Both the position numbers and the translations under genes were made by a program. Shown here in pieces: positions 10,598-21,714 of a stretch of DNA of 64,000 nt; the first letter of the stretch is position 1; the number at the start of each line of letters is the position of its first letter. The notes below the pieces were generated by a model. It did not search any database. It saw only the letters and a list, made by a program, of their open reading frames with translations, and had not been told where the DNA came from. The DNA is taken from the NCBI GenBank assembly GCA_009746045.1, contig RPFO01000003.1, positions 1,345,969 through 1,409,968 on the forward strand, given 5' to 3'. The stretch is from Mesostigma viride (lineage: Eukaryota; Streptophyta; Mesostigmatophyceae; Mesostigmatales; Mesostigmataceae).

Positions 10598-13500
10598 GTG
10601 CGCACCCTCCCTGCAGATCCTTCTACGAGCGGCGGCACCCCAGCACGCCAACGCGTCGACGAGCTGATCGCCCTGTGCGCCGACAACAAGATCGCTGTTC
10701 TTGGAGTCCAGGAGCACCGACGCACCGTTGACCCTCAGCACGCGGTCAACGGTCTGCTGGTCGACGACCTGCGTGCAGGCTGGCGGTTCCACTATGGTGG
10801 CGGCGACGCGCCGGGCCAAGGTGGTGTGGGCCTCTTGTGCTCGCCGGCAGCATCAGAGCAGCTCCAGTCCATCGTGCTGCGGTCCCCGCGTGTGCTAGTG
10901 GCCACTTTTTCGGCCACTGAGGGCCATTCACACCACACGCTAACCGTTATCGTGGGATATGCACCACATGCGGGTCGAGCTCAGGCGGAACGTGAGGCCT
11001 TCTTCGACGCCCTCAAGGAGGAGGAGGCCAACATCCCAGCTCGGCACTTCCTGGTTATGCTGCTCGACGCCAACGCCACGCTGCCAGTTGGCACTGGGGG
11101 CGCTCAGTATTCCCCAACCAACACGACAGCCAACGGTAACACGCCTTTATTTGCGAATCTGCTGGCAGAATCTGCGCTGGTTGCATGCAATGCTTCTTTC
11201 GCACGCCCCGCTGAGCAGCTGGCCACCTTTTTTGGGCCGTCGGATCGGGTGGTGTGCCTTGATTATGTCTGCGTACGTCGGGCTCAGCGCCCCTCAGTTG
11301 TCGATGCTCGCGTCCTGCAAGATTCTGTCAGCACGGTGGAATCTGATCATCGTCTCGTGCTCGCTCGCATCAGATTGCGGTTTCCTGGGGTGAAACCGTC
11401 GCGACAGCTGGCACCTCAGCCAGATCTGAAAGTGCTCCGGATTGTGCTGAAGGATGCCGACAAGATGTCAGCAGCAGAGCAGGCCGCTATGTCGCACAGG
11501 GATGATTTCCTGGCCGTATTCGACGCCGGGGGCAGCCGACAGCAGTTACACGCCATTCCGCCGCCGGGGGATATTTCAGTGATCCTCCGTGGTGTCGCCG
11601 CCAAGTATCGCCTGGCTGCCCGCACCCTCCCCACCTTGCCTCCGCGTCGGCAGCTTGCTGTCCACCGTCACGCACCGACAGTGGTCGCCGCCAGGCAGAT
11701 GCTCCGCCGCAACAGAGATCCGATCGCCAAACCTGGGCTGCAAGCAGCTCTGAGGGCCGCCTACGAGCAGGCTGAGAAGGCAGATGCTCAGCAGATGGTC
11801 AAGGACCTGCGCAGCTGCCAGCAGAAGCACGACGGCAAGGGGGCCTGGTTCTGGTACAAGCGCCTCGGGCACCCGGACGGCCTCGGCCGGCCCCACCGCC
11901 ACGACGTCCCCGGCGCCCCAGCCAAGCGGCTTCGTACCTGGGCCACGGCCACGGCCGAGGTCGTGGGGACAGCTGCGCCGCCCCCACCCCTGCTCCCAGC
12001 CGCCGCCGCCCGCCCGGCCGCCCTGGCCGGCCCCGCAGGGCCCCCGGCCCCGCCTAGGTCAGCGGCGGACTACCTAGTCCCCCCGCTGGTCGGCCCACTT
12101 GGCGACCCGTCTGACATGCCTCCTTTCACCTCTCGCGAGGTCACGGAGGCGGTCCAGCGCCTGCGTTATGACGCAGCCACCGGCTCTGACGAGATTCCGG
12201 CCGCAGTTGTAAAACTTGCAGCCGAATTCGAGGACACAGGTGTTATGCTGCTCTTCCGGGACATCTGCAACCGCCTTCTGCTGTCGTCGCAACCACCTCC
12301 AGCGGCCTGGCAACACAGTTTTCGCACGATGCTGTACAAGAACAAGGGGTCGCCTGCCGACCCCGGCAACTACAGAGGGGTGTGCATTCAAAGTGCCCCC
12401 CTCAAGCTTCTTATGCGGCTCATCCTGAACCGCCTGCGCACGGCCCTGGACGGTCACCTCAGCGAGACTCAGCACGGCTTCCGTTCAGGTCGCAACACAG
12501 TACAGGCGCTCTTCGCTACTCGCCGACTGGTGGAGGAACTGCAACGCCTTCAGCCTGGTGAGTCCCCTTTGCACCTTGTGCTGGTGGACTTCATCAAAGC
12601 CTTCGATTCGGTTTTCTGGCCTGCGCTTTGGGACATCCTCGAGTTGTTCCGGATCCCCCGCCCCCTGATTGCTGTCATCCGCAACCTGTATGAAGGGTCC
12701 ACCACTTCGGTGCGCACTTCTTACGGGACCACGCCCCCATGCCCTTTACAGAAGGGTGTGTGGCAGGGCTGCGTGCTGTCGCCCTACCTGTTCATTATTG
12801 TTGTCGAATACGTAATGATTCAGGCGCGCAAGCGATTTGCCCGCATCGTGGGCAGGGAACCAGGAGTGCAGGTTGCTAACAAATTCTGGCATGGCGGTGC
12901 GGACACGGAGATTCGGCTAGCAGACATCATTTACGCAGACGACACCACCCTCTTCGAGGACACTGAGCACGTGCAGACATGGCTTGACTGCCTGGCTCTC
13001 GAGGCCCGTGCAGTGGGGCTTGAGGTCAGCAAGAAGACAGAGGCCCTGGCGGTTGGGCTCACCACCTCAGCGCCGCCCCTCTATCTCCTAGACGGCTCTC
13101 GAGTCCTGTATCGGGACCGCGTTAAGCTGCTGGGCAGCCTGCTCCCTAGCTGCGAGGTGATGTGGACCACCGCATCTCCCTCGCCTGGCACGCTTTACGC
13201 CAGTACCGGGCCCTGTGGCGCAAGCCCCTGGGCAAGATCGAGAAACAGGACCTGTTCAAGGTCCTCGTCCTTCCTGTTCTCACGTATGGCGCCGAGACGT
13301 GGACCCTCACCGCCGACCTGGCCCGCAAGCTGGACGGCGCGGTCACCAGCATGCTGCGTTCCATTTTCAGAGTAGGATATGCTGCTCATGTCCGCAATGA
13401 GGACCTGTACCAGGGCATGCCCTATATCACCAGCACAATTAAGCAACGCCGCCTGCAGCTAGTAGGGCACCTAGCTCGCACCAACCAGGTAGACACCTCA

Positions 13501-13770
13501 CGTGGCCCCCCCGCAGGACTGCGACCAGCCCAGCCTGGCCGTCACCTCCTGACGTGGGCTGGGCCCAGTGATGTCAGACGCCGCAAGGCCCGCACCTTCA
13601 AAGAACAGCTAGTAGAGGACATGGGGGGCCTAGGCCTCTCCGTGATTTGGAAGAAGATGATGGACAAGGCCAAGTGGGCCCAGGTCATAGAGAGGACAAC
13701 GAGCCCCCCCCAGTGGGGAAGCGCCCGCGTGTGCAATCCCGCGGGAGGCACGCTAGATAGCTCCCCCTAG
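10598..13770 (+). CDS. LINE-I ORF2: endonuclease and reverse transcriptase (frameshifted)
   Basis: An APE-type endonuclease opens the frame (GVQEHR near 10706; DAN near 11067; SDHRLVLARIRL near 11344). A reverse transcriptase follows with VDFIKAFDSV (about 12586-12615) and YADD (12932-12943). Near 13150 the frame shifts by one base, and the rest (13162-13770) encodes the conserved C-terminal part: YGAETWTL, a GMPYITSTIKQRR segment and GHLARTNQVDT. This copy cannot make a full protein without a frame change. A C-rich tract with CCCCAC units (10484-10555) separates ORF1 from ORF2. Functionally this would be the nicking and copying enzyme for target-primed reverse transcription. The clade is not assigned. 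Confidence 0.88.
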
Positions 13771-13951
13771 GGCAGCGTGCGGCTGCCTAGATAGATGATG
13801 TAGTTAGAATGTTGTTAGATAGATGTAGTATGTAGCCAATGTAGATAGATTAGACCGGTAGGAATGTGTGCGCCCATCCATCCATTCATCGGGGTTAATG
13901 CTCCGTGACTCCCCAACGGGAGCACGAGTCTAATTAATTAATTAATTAATG
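13771..13951 (+). mobile_element. LINE-I 3' UTR, hairpin and TTAA tail
   Basis: Contains GATAGATG-type repeats, then the terminal hairpin CTCCC-CAAC-GGGAG and (TTAA)n. An inverted copy is at 52015-52225. The last 30 bases are shared with the SINEs at 16488 and 17907. Confidence 0.8.
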
Positions 13952-14004
13952 TGCTACATATACTCCCAACGGAGTTATGTTCCTAATTAATTAATTAATT
14001 AATC
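13952..14004 (+). mobile_element. LINE-II terminal hairpin and tail only
   Basis: Only the last 50 bases of LINE-II are present (CTCC-CAAC-GGAG hairpin, then TTAA repeats), inserted directly behind the TTAA tail of LINE-I. This suggests insertion into an existing tail. Confidence 0.6.
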
Positions 14005-14272
14005 CACTCTCTCTCCCGTCTTTGGACTGCCATGCAGGACAAGACGCGGTGGAAGAAGATTGTCAAGGCTCACACGCCCGACCCTGTGGGCAAGCCCCCT
14101 CCCCCAAGCGGAGGAGGCGTTTTGATGAGTAGTGTAGTTAGGATTTTCTAGACTAGATAGCTTAGAGTTAGGATAGTTCGATCACGCGGCTTCCTCCACC
14201 CCATCCATCATGGAATATGTGCTACATGATCTCCCCACGGAGGCATGTTATAATTTAATTTTAATTTAATGC
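14005..14272 (+). mobile_element. LINE-III: ORF2 C-terminus and 3' UTR
   Basis: The frame at about 14035-14130 (DKTRWKKIVKAHTPDPVGKP) parallels the C-terminal DKAKWAQVI segment of LINE-I ORF2. It is followed by a UTR shared with 6440-6620 and a CTCC-CCAC-GGAG-type hairpin with an ATTTAA tail. Confidence 0.65.
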
Positions 14273-14274
14273 CA

Positions 14275-16100
14275 TGTGGGGGAAGATCATCATGGCTATA
14301 CGAGAGCTAGGGCATGGCTTCTCAGCATGCAGGGAGGGACTCCCTGCATGGGCACTGCATAATTAGATTAAGCTAGGCATCATCTGGAGGGTGGCTCATC
14401 ATAGGCACACATGTACATGACTAAAAAGGCTAGGCCTCAGCTGGTATAGTGCCTGTAGTTGAGGCGGCGCCATGTACGAGGCCACTGTCTAACCATTCTA
14501 CACTACTGCTGCTGTATTCCCCTTGGCTGGGGCCGTGGATCGAGTCGCTGGGGCCGCGGGGGGGGTCGCCTGCCAGGGCTTGTGGCCGACGTAGATGGCC
14601 GCCCCCTTCCAGTACACCGGCTGGCCCGCCTTGGTCTGCCGGAGCTGGAGGTAGGTCGGCCATAGCTCCCGTCGCCGTTGTTGCTGTGCCAGGGTCAAGT
14701 CGTCGTCCACGGTGAAGTGAGTCTTCTCGAGCCGCTTACGGCGTCTGAGAAACGAAATCTTGTCCGCTGGGCTCTCGAAGATGAGAAGAAGCGGAGGCGC
14801 CCCTGCCTTACCCCGTGCGCGGGGGAGGCGGTGGACGGTCAGCTTGATCTCACCAAGAAGGCCCATGCGTGCAAGGATTTTGCTCTCAAACGCACGTGCA
14901 AGCTTCTCGGAATTCTCACCTTCTTCCATGTCGAAGTTCTTGAGTATGGGGTAACTTGATGCTGCGCTTGGCGAGCTCGGCCTCCTCGCGGAGGTCAAGC
15001 GTCTGCATGCCGCTGGAGCAGGGCTGCGACGGCGGAGGTGGTGGAGGTGGTATGTTGCTTAAGCAATAATGTCCGCCCAGGTCGTGATGGGAGGAGCATC
15101 GCCGGCCAGGCCAGCCGGGGCTGGCTTGGCGGCAATGTCCAAGGTTCACTGCCTGCTGGGCGGTGACTGCCTGCTGTGTTCTGCAACTGACCTCGATAGC
15201 GATTGCATTATCCTTGAGGCGCTGGTCGATGTCGCGGAGCTGGGCGGTGATGGAGTCGGTGGAGGCGAAGGGGCCGGGGGGGGGGGGTGGAGGCGAGGAG
15301 GGTCACTGGCGGTGGCGGTGGGGATGGTGGGAAGCTCAGCAGCCAGCGTGCCTCCAATTGCCGCAACATCTGCGGCAAGGGGGGTCACGTGCTGCTCGAA
15401 AGCTTCCTTGATCGAGGAGGGCGCGGACGATGGCTTCTGTCGCAACGGTGGGGGGCGGTGGTGGGGGAGCCCAGATCTCGGCGTCGGAGCGCCCGAGGAG
15501 GGAGCAGAGGGCGAAGCGTTGGAGGTTGGCGGGCGACTCATGCGGGCAATTCGTGGAAGATCCTCGGCGGGGTCGGCAAGCTGGCCACCTGGCCAGCGGC
15601 CGCGGTTGCGGGAGCACAGGTGCGAGCACAGGTCCATAAGCGAGGCGTGATTGCCGAAAAACAGGACCGTCCTCCATGAAGACTCCTGGGCTGCGCTTCC
15701 AGAAGCCATAGGCGTTGACGTCAAAGGTGATCTCTTCCCAGTGCGGCTCGGCAGAGCGACTGCGCTTAGGTTCAGGCGATGCAGATGGCGAGGCAAGCCC
15801 GGGGGGCTGCCAGGGCGAGCACCAGTGCACGACTAGTGTCACCGTTGCCGTCTGGGCCGGTGGGCAAAGCTGCAGCCGAGGCTGCAGGCGTATTTTCCCG
15901 AGCGCAGCCGCCAGGCTGCGTTGCGTCGAGAGGCGTTTGCTCATCGTATATTGCGTAATAGCTTCGGAAAATTATATTAGCATGTGCGTCGTAGAAAGAC
16001 GTGCATCGATTGTGATATTCACGGCTAAATTCGGTGCTCAAACGTGAAAGTTATGAGCTCCGCCGTCAGCCATGGCTACCTCGTGGCTCGTGGCTGAACG
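14275..16100 (-). mobile_element. ORF1-only LINE-like element (degraded)
   Basis: On the minus strand: a 5' UTR (about 16100-15945) nearly the same as that before 52429, an ORF1 start (MSKRLSTQRSL, 15944), a frameshifted middle, then the ORF1 C-terminal domain (14998-14498; LTVHRLPRARGKAG, DDDLTLAQQQ, YWKGAAIYVGHKPWQ). The 3' UTR starts immediately after ORF1. No endonuclease or RT frame is present, as in the copies at 18893-20180 and 52270-53910. Confidence 0.7.
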
Positions 16101-16487
16101 TAATTAAGCCCCTTAAATGGTTTTCACTATTTGCGGCGTGCCAAATCAGAATACACCTGCTCTGGGTGTACCAAGTGCACCCATGCACCACTATATATAT
16201 AATTCCAGCATCCAAGGTGCGGACATAGGTTGGAAGATTGCATCATGGCTAAACAAGGGCTAGGGCATGGCTTCTCAGCATGCAGATAGTAGCTATCTGC
16301 ATAGGCAGAGCTTGGCTAAATTCTTAATGCATCATCCATGTCCATGGCCGGAGTCGGGCATTAATTCACATGCGAGTAGGCGTGAGCCACGTGCTGGGCT
16401 AAGCCTGACTAATCTACACTACTGCTATCTCCACGCGCTGGTTGTCTCCTTGATATCAAGCAGACCCTAGTACAGCCTAGTCCTAGT
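16101..16487. other. mixed repeat debris
   Basis: Contains a short piece of the LINE-II UTR (GGGCTAGGGCATGGCTTCTCAG region, 16257-16300) and unplaced sequence. No gene is seen. Confidence 0.4.
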
Positions 16488-16765
16488 ACAGCCATGCTAC
16501 GCCCTGGCTATGTTCAGATTACTTGCCCACGCTCCTTGCTATGATATGCTCACATGGGTCTTATTGCACCCACAGACTGCCGGATCGTTAGCGTGTCCGT
16601 TTAGCTAGCGCGCCCGAATGCAGCTGGGGCATGCCTTTGTTGGCATGAAGGAGACTGGGGGTCTCTGCCCTTTCTCCTGTAGTGCACACACAGGGATTAA
16701 AAGCACTTCGGTGCTCCGTGACTCCCCAACGGGAGCACGAGTTTAATTAATTAATTAATTAATCA
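16488..16765 (+). mobile_element. SINE with LINE-I type 3' end
   Basis: About 276 bp, over 90% alike by eye to the inverted copy at 17907-18182. The 3' end has the hairpin CTCCC-CAAC-GGGAG, CACGAGT and (TTAA)n, the same as LINE-I. No coding capacity. The 5' origin is unclear; I could not identify good A and B boxes. Confidence 0.75.
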
Positions 16766-16769
16766 AGGA

Positions 16770-17212
16770 GACAGCCAGCGCAGGCCAGAAATCGGTAGAA
16801 TCCGGACCATGGTAGCTCGAGCCTGCCGTTATCTTGTCTGCGTGCTCGACTACTGCTATATATTCCCTATGAGACTGGGGTTGCTGGGGTGGCAGGGGGC
16901 TCCTGCCAGGGCTTGTGGTCGACGTGGATGACCTCCCCCCTCCAGTATACCGGTTTCCCCGGCCCCGGCCTGCGCTCTGCCGGAGCTGGAGTAGGGGCGG
17001 CCAGTCGCCGCTGTTGCTGTGCCAGGGTCAAGTAGTTGTCGAGCGTGTAGGAAGTCGATCCCGAGAGCTTCTTGCGGCATTTAAGAAATTAAACGACAGC
17101 TTATCCGCCAAGTACTTAAGGTGAGAATCGAGCAGGCGATCCGGGCCAGCCTTACCCCGCGCGCGGGGAAGACGGACAGCCGACATCCGCAGCTCACCAG
17201 TGAGTTGCATGC
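16770..17212 (-). pseudogene. ORF1 C-terminal fragment of a divergent LINE
   Basis: The minus frame at 17210-17028 reads LTGELRMSAVRLPRARGKAG, related to but distinct from the LINE-II ORF1. It continues to 16860 with frame changes. The left edge carries the GAGACAGCCAGCGCAGGCC repeat. Confidence 0.5.
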
Positions 17213-17312
17213 ATGCATGGGGGTAAGATGATAGGCCATATGCCCTTCTCAGGGATATGTGCTACATGTACTCCCAACGGAGTTATGTTTCTAATTAATT
17301 AATTAATTAATG
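17213..17312 (+). mobile_element. LINE-II 3' end, truncated
   Basis: GATAGGCCATATGCCC, TGTGCTACAT, hairpin CTCC-CAAC-GGAG and a (TTAA)n tail in plus orientation. It is immediately followed by a LINE ORF2 fragment. Confidence 0.7.
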
Positions 17313-18463
17313 GGGGTAAGAATGTCGCGCTTAAACGCTATGGCAAGAGACTCCGAGTTCTCACCTGCCGGCTGGTCGAAGTGCTTTACGGTGACATTGT
17401 GGCTGTGCTTGTCGAGCTCGACGACATCAACACCCGCATTGGCCAGGCCTGGGCGGCCCTCCGCCGCCTCGACAGGTTCTGGACCTGTCGCTACCTGAGT
17501 GAGCGACGCAAGCGCATTCTGTTCAAGGCCCTTGTCCTCAGCATCCTCCTTTATGGCTGCGAGGCGTGGACCCTGGACCAGGCGCTGAGCCAGCAGCTTG
17601 ACGGCACTGTCACTCGAATGCTCCGTCATATCCGCGGCGTCCGCTACCAAGAACGCCGCACCCGGGCCGAGCTCTACTGCGAGCTCCCTCTTGTCACCCA
17701 TACCATCCGACACCGCCGCCTCCTCTTTGCCGGCCATCTTGCCCGCACAGACCAGGTGAATACCGATGTGGGCCCTGCCGGGGGGCTTAAGACGGGCCAA
17801 CCAGGTAGACACCTCCTCCTATGGCAGGGTCCCCTTGTCCCATCGCAAACCACTGGCAAACTTGCGCGCGGGCGCCGGGCACCGGCGCGGCGCGACCCGG
17901 ACCTATTAATTAATTAATTAATTAAACTCGTGCTCCCGTTGGGGAGTCACGGAGCACCGAAGTGCTTTTAATCCCTGTGTGTGCACTACAGGAGAAAGGG
18001 CAGAGACCCCCAGTCTCCTTCATGCCAAAGGCATGCCACAGCTGCAATCGGGCGCGGCTAGCTAAAAGGACAGGCTAACGATCCGGCAAACTGTGGGTGC
18101 AATAAGACCCATGTGAGCATATCATAGCAAGGAGCGTGGGCATTAAGTAATCTGAACATAGCCAGGGCGTAGCATGGCTGTACCGGACCTATGTGACACA
18201 ACTGCTTGAAGATGCAGGGCTTCTGGGACTATCCGTACTCCGCGCCCGCATGATTGACAAGGAGAAATGGGCTGCCATCTGCGATAAGCACCTCCCCGAG
18301 GGGTATGCTCCTGTTTTCTCCCCACGGGCCCCGCGGCCCGTTGCTAGCCAGGGTAGAAGTCCGCAGGTGGAGGTTATTGGTCCTGAGGATAGCCGCTACA
18401 CTACCGCCTCGTCTGCCATTACAGCAGAGGACAGCTCGGATGAGGATTACATCCCCATCTAGT
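17313..18463 (+). pseudogene. LINE ORF2 C-terminal region split by a SINE
   Basis: 17381-17880 encodes the C-terminal ORF2 module (RRKRILFKALVLSILLYGCE, GHLARTDQVNT). The frame resumes at about 18183 (TYVTQLLEDAGLLGLSVLRA) and ends in an acidic tail (SSDEDYIPI, stop at 18461). A 276-bp SINE interrupts it with a clear target-site duplication. A frame change precedes the insertion, so the copy was already broken or decayed afterwards. Confidence 0.75.
17907..18182 (-). mobile_element. SINE insertion with 10-bp target duplication
   Basis: Flanked by CCGGACCTAT at 17897-17906 and 18183-18192. The (TTAA)n tail lies at the left, so the element reads on the minus strand. Same family as 16488-16765. 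Removing it rejoins the surrounding ORF2 fragment. Confidence 0.88.
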
Positions 18464-18576
18464 GCTTAACGGTTGGGGGATGATGCAGACGATATTTGTC
18501 TAAACTTTTGTGTAATTATTTTTCTAATGAGATTAGCATAGTACTCCGTGGCATGCCTTTGCGCATGACACGCAAG

Positions 18577-18673
<97 letters not shown>
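18464..18673 (+). repeat. LINE 3' UTR with (CTTA)n tail
   Basis: The ORF2 stop is followed by a short UTR ending in a GTACTCCGTGGCATGCC block and then about 97 bp of (ACTT)n at 18577-18673. The tetranucleotide array probably began as this element's tail. Confidence 0.6.
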
Positions 18674-18896
18674 GTCGAGCTCGGCCTCCTCGCGGAGGTC
18701 GAGCGTTTGTTGCTTGAGCTGTGCCACGATGGTGGAGGTGGTGGAGGTGGTGTGTTGCTTCAGCACGTCCGCCCAGGTCGATCTGGGTGCACCGATGCTC
18801 CCATGGGAGGAGCATCGTCTGCGGGGCCAGCAGGTGCTGGCCGGGCATGCAGCAATGTCCTTCACCGCCTGGGCGGTTAGGCCTGCGGTGTTTTGA
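18668..18896 (-). pseudogene. ORF1 middle fragment, inverted
   Basis: On the minus strand this reads QNTAGL-like, AQAVKDIA-like and LDLREEAEL segments of LINE-II ORF1. It lies head to head with a plus-strand ORF1 copy starting near 18930, forming an imperfect inverted pair. Confidence 0.6.
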
Positions 18897-18929
18897 CTGA
18901 TGACTTTTCACTTGATGGCGATGGTCCTC

Positions 18930-20180
18930 CCATCACGACCTGGCCTGGCCTGGCCGGCGATGCTCAGGACTCCCATCACGAAGTACCTGGGCAGACATGC
19001 TTCAGCAATTACATACGTACCACCTCCACCACCTCCGCCGTCGCAGCCCAGCTTCAGCGGCAGACGCTTGACCTCCGCGAGGAGGCCGAGCTCGCCAAGC
19101 GCAGCCTCAACGCCATACTCAAGAACTTGGACATGGAGGAAGGTGATCCCGAATTCCGAGAAGCTTGCACGTGCGTTTGAGAGCAAAATCCTTGCACGCA
19201 TGTGGCTTCTTGGTGAGATTAAGCTGACCGCCCACCGCCTCCCCCGCGCACGGGGTAAGGCAGGGGCGCCTCCGCTTCCAGTCTCATCTTCGAGAGCCCA
19301 GCGGACAAGATTTCGTTTCTCAGACGCCGCAAGCGGCTCGAGAAGACTCACTGATCACCGTGGACGACGACTTGACCCTGGCGCAGCAACAACGGCGACG
19401 GGAGCTATGGCCGACCTACCTCCAGCTCCGGCAGACCAAGGCGGGCCAGCCGGTGTACTGGAAGGGGGCGGCCATCTACGTCGCCGCCACATGCAAGCCC
19501 TGGCACGCGACCCCCTCGACCACCGCGGCCCCAGCGACTCGATCCACAGCCCCACTGAGCCTAGGGGAATACAGCAGCAGTAGTGTAGAATAGTTAGACA
19601 GTGGCCTCGTACATGGCGCCGCCTACTACAGGCACTATACCAGCTGAGGCCTAGCCTTTTTAGTCATGTACATACATGTGTGCCTATGATGAGCCACCCT
19701 CCAGATGATGCCTAGCTTTATCTAATTATGCAGTGCCCATGCAGGGAGTCCCTCCCTGCTGAGAAGCCATGCCCTAGCTCTTGTATTCTGATCAGGCACG
19801 CCGCAAAGGTGAAAACCATTTGCGTTCAGTGCCGGGTCCGCGGAAAACGCGGAAAAATGCGATCTGCAAATGAATCCGACCGGAATCGAACTGGGGACCT
19901 CTCGCACCAACTTTCTTGTATAGCCATGATGATCTTCCCCCACATGACATGCTCCCCCTTAGCTGGGCATGCATAGCGTGATAGATCATGATGCCGGCAG
20001 GTGCCTTGGTGCACCTAGAGCAAGGGTCATTTACATTCCCACCCTTGCATGAAGTAGCCCAGCATGTATTAAAAGCCATATGCCCCTTCTCAGGGATATG
20101 TGCTACACATACTCCCGCCAACGGAGTTATTCTGATTTTGATTTCCCAACGGAGTTATGTTTCTAATTAATCAATTAATG
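18930..20180 (+). mobile_element. ORF1-only LINE-II copy with 3' UTR
   Basis: ORF1 C-terminal region (LDLREEAELAKRSLN near 19060; HRLPRARGK; LTLAQQQRRRELWPTYLQLRQ; stop near 19590) is followed directly by the 3' UTR and a duplicated hairpin/tail (AACGGAGTTAT occurs twice, 20119-20165). A tRNA-type SINE is inserted at 19787-19914. No ORF2 is present. Confidence 0.7.
19787..19914 (-). mobile_element. tRNA-derived SINE insertion with 7-bp target duplication
   Basis: CTTGTAT occurs at 19780-19786 and 19915-19921. The minus strand carries the B box AGTTCGATTCC. Same family as 5756-5885 and 51855-52015. Confidence 0.75.
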
Positions 20181-21100
20181 GCGATGGTGTTGCCCTTGAG
20201 GCGCTGGCGATGGCGTACGTGGAGCTGGGCGGTGATGGTGTCGGTGTGTGTGTGTGGGGGGGGGTGGAGGTGGAGGCGAGAAGGGTGGAGGTGGCGGTGG
20301 AGATGTTGCATGGAGCTCGGCAGTCAACGTGCAACCCAGGGCTGCCACTATCTGCAGTGCGCGAGGGGCCGGAGTCACGTGCTGCTCGACGGCGTCCGGT
20401 TAAGGGGGTCGCGGATGGTGTTGGTCACAGCAGTGGGGGAAAAAAATCTGGGCGTCGGAGCGTCCGAGGAGGGAACAAAGGGCGATTTGTTGCAAGTGGG
20501 GACGGGCCGGTGTAGCTTTTCAGCTTTGCAGCCGTACCGTACGAGGTGCCACCTGACGGCAGGCGAAGGCCGCGACCATCCGGGCAGCCATGTCCAGAGT
20601 TGGTTACTAGCACAATTCCAAAAGCGTGTCCCACGTCTTGAATTCATGCAACAGGACGTGCAGCTGTTCACTTGGACCTTTCTGCCAAAATTGTGGCTCG
20701 TCGATGGGGAAATCGCAAAACTGGCTGGGTGGCTCGGTGGGACGACTAGCTGGGCTCAGGAGACGCCGACGGCAAGGACGAAGCTAGGGGCCGAATGTAC
20801 CACTAAAGCTTGCATGGGAAGTAGTACTGCTGCCTTCCAGGCCGGGCGGCGCGGAACTCTAGGGGTAGCTTCCTGCGTAGCTTTAGGGCTTATAGGCCTG
20901 CCGCTAAGCTGCGCTGCGTCGAGGTGTGTTTGCTCGTCATGATATATTGCATAATAGCGTCGGGAAAATATATCAGCGTGCGCGTCTTAGAAAGACGAAG
21001 CCATTGTGATATTCACGGCCGAATTTGGTGCCCAAACGTGAAAGTTATGAGCTCCTCCGTCAGCCATGGCTACCTCCTAGCTGGCTCGTGGTGCGTGGAA
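20181..21100 (-). pseudogene. LINE-II 5' UTR and ORF1 N-terminal remnant
   Basis: The minus strand begins with the LINE 5' UTR (about 21085-20940), similar to 16100-15945 and the plus-strand 52280-52428, and continues into a broken ORF1 N-terminal region with a proline-rich stretch (20375-20175). Several indels. Confidence 0.6.
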
Positions 21101-21711
21101 AAAAACGCTCTATATATACCACGCATATTAATTTCTTCAGGGTTATTCTCCCAGTTATCGGGTTTTTCCTTATGTTGCATGCCTATCTCACCTCCGTAAT
21201 CTATCATTCTCAATGAATATATACCACGTACATATAGAGCTATCAGATTTGCACGATTTGAAAGCTTGTTTAACTTAGATAGATGCACGATTTTTTTGTT
21301 GTATTCACCTTTGCCCGGACTTTCAGACTTTTTTTTTTCAAACTTACCTAAGTAATGAAAAAAACCTAAGTCCAAAGCCAAACCTACTTTATGACGCAAA
21401 TCTGCTTTTGGCTTAGGACTTGTGTTTTTTGCCTAAGTCAGCCCTGTAAAAAAAAAGCGCTGCTATCAAGGGTTACTCCACGGCTGAAACACTTACATCC
21501 TGTGCTTTTTTCCTAACGCAGCCCTGCAAAAAAAAAAAAGATACCAAGGGTGATGCAAGAGCTGAAAATGTAAACTTGTACAGCATTTCAAAAAAAAAAC
21601 GTGGGGACTTGCAATTCATTATGCTGTGTGTAATGCACATGTGCTTATTTCATGTTGCCATGCCAGATTCATATCAAGTAACGTGCGTTGTAACTTTCAC
21701 GTTAAAACTTT
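21101..21711. other. AT-rich non-coding stretch
   Basis: Poly-A/T runs and a repeated block with GCCTAAGTCAGCCCTG (near 21431) and TCCTAACGCAGCCCTG (near 21511). No gene is seen. Confidence 0.4.
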
Positions 21712-21714
21712 CGT

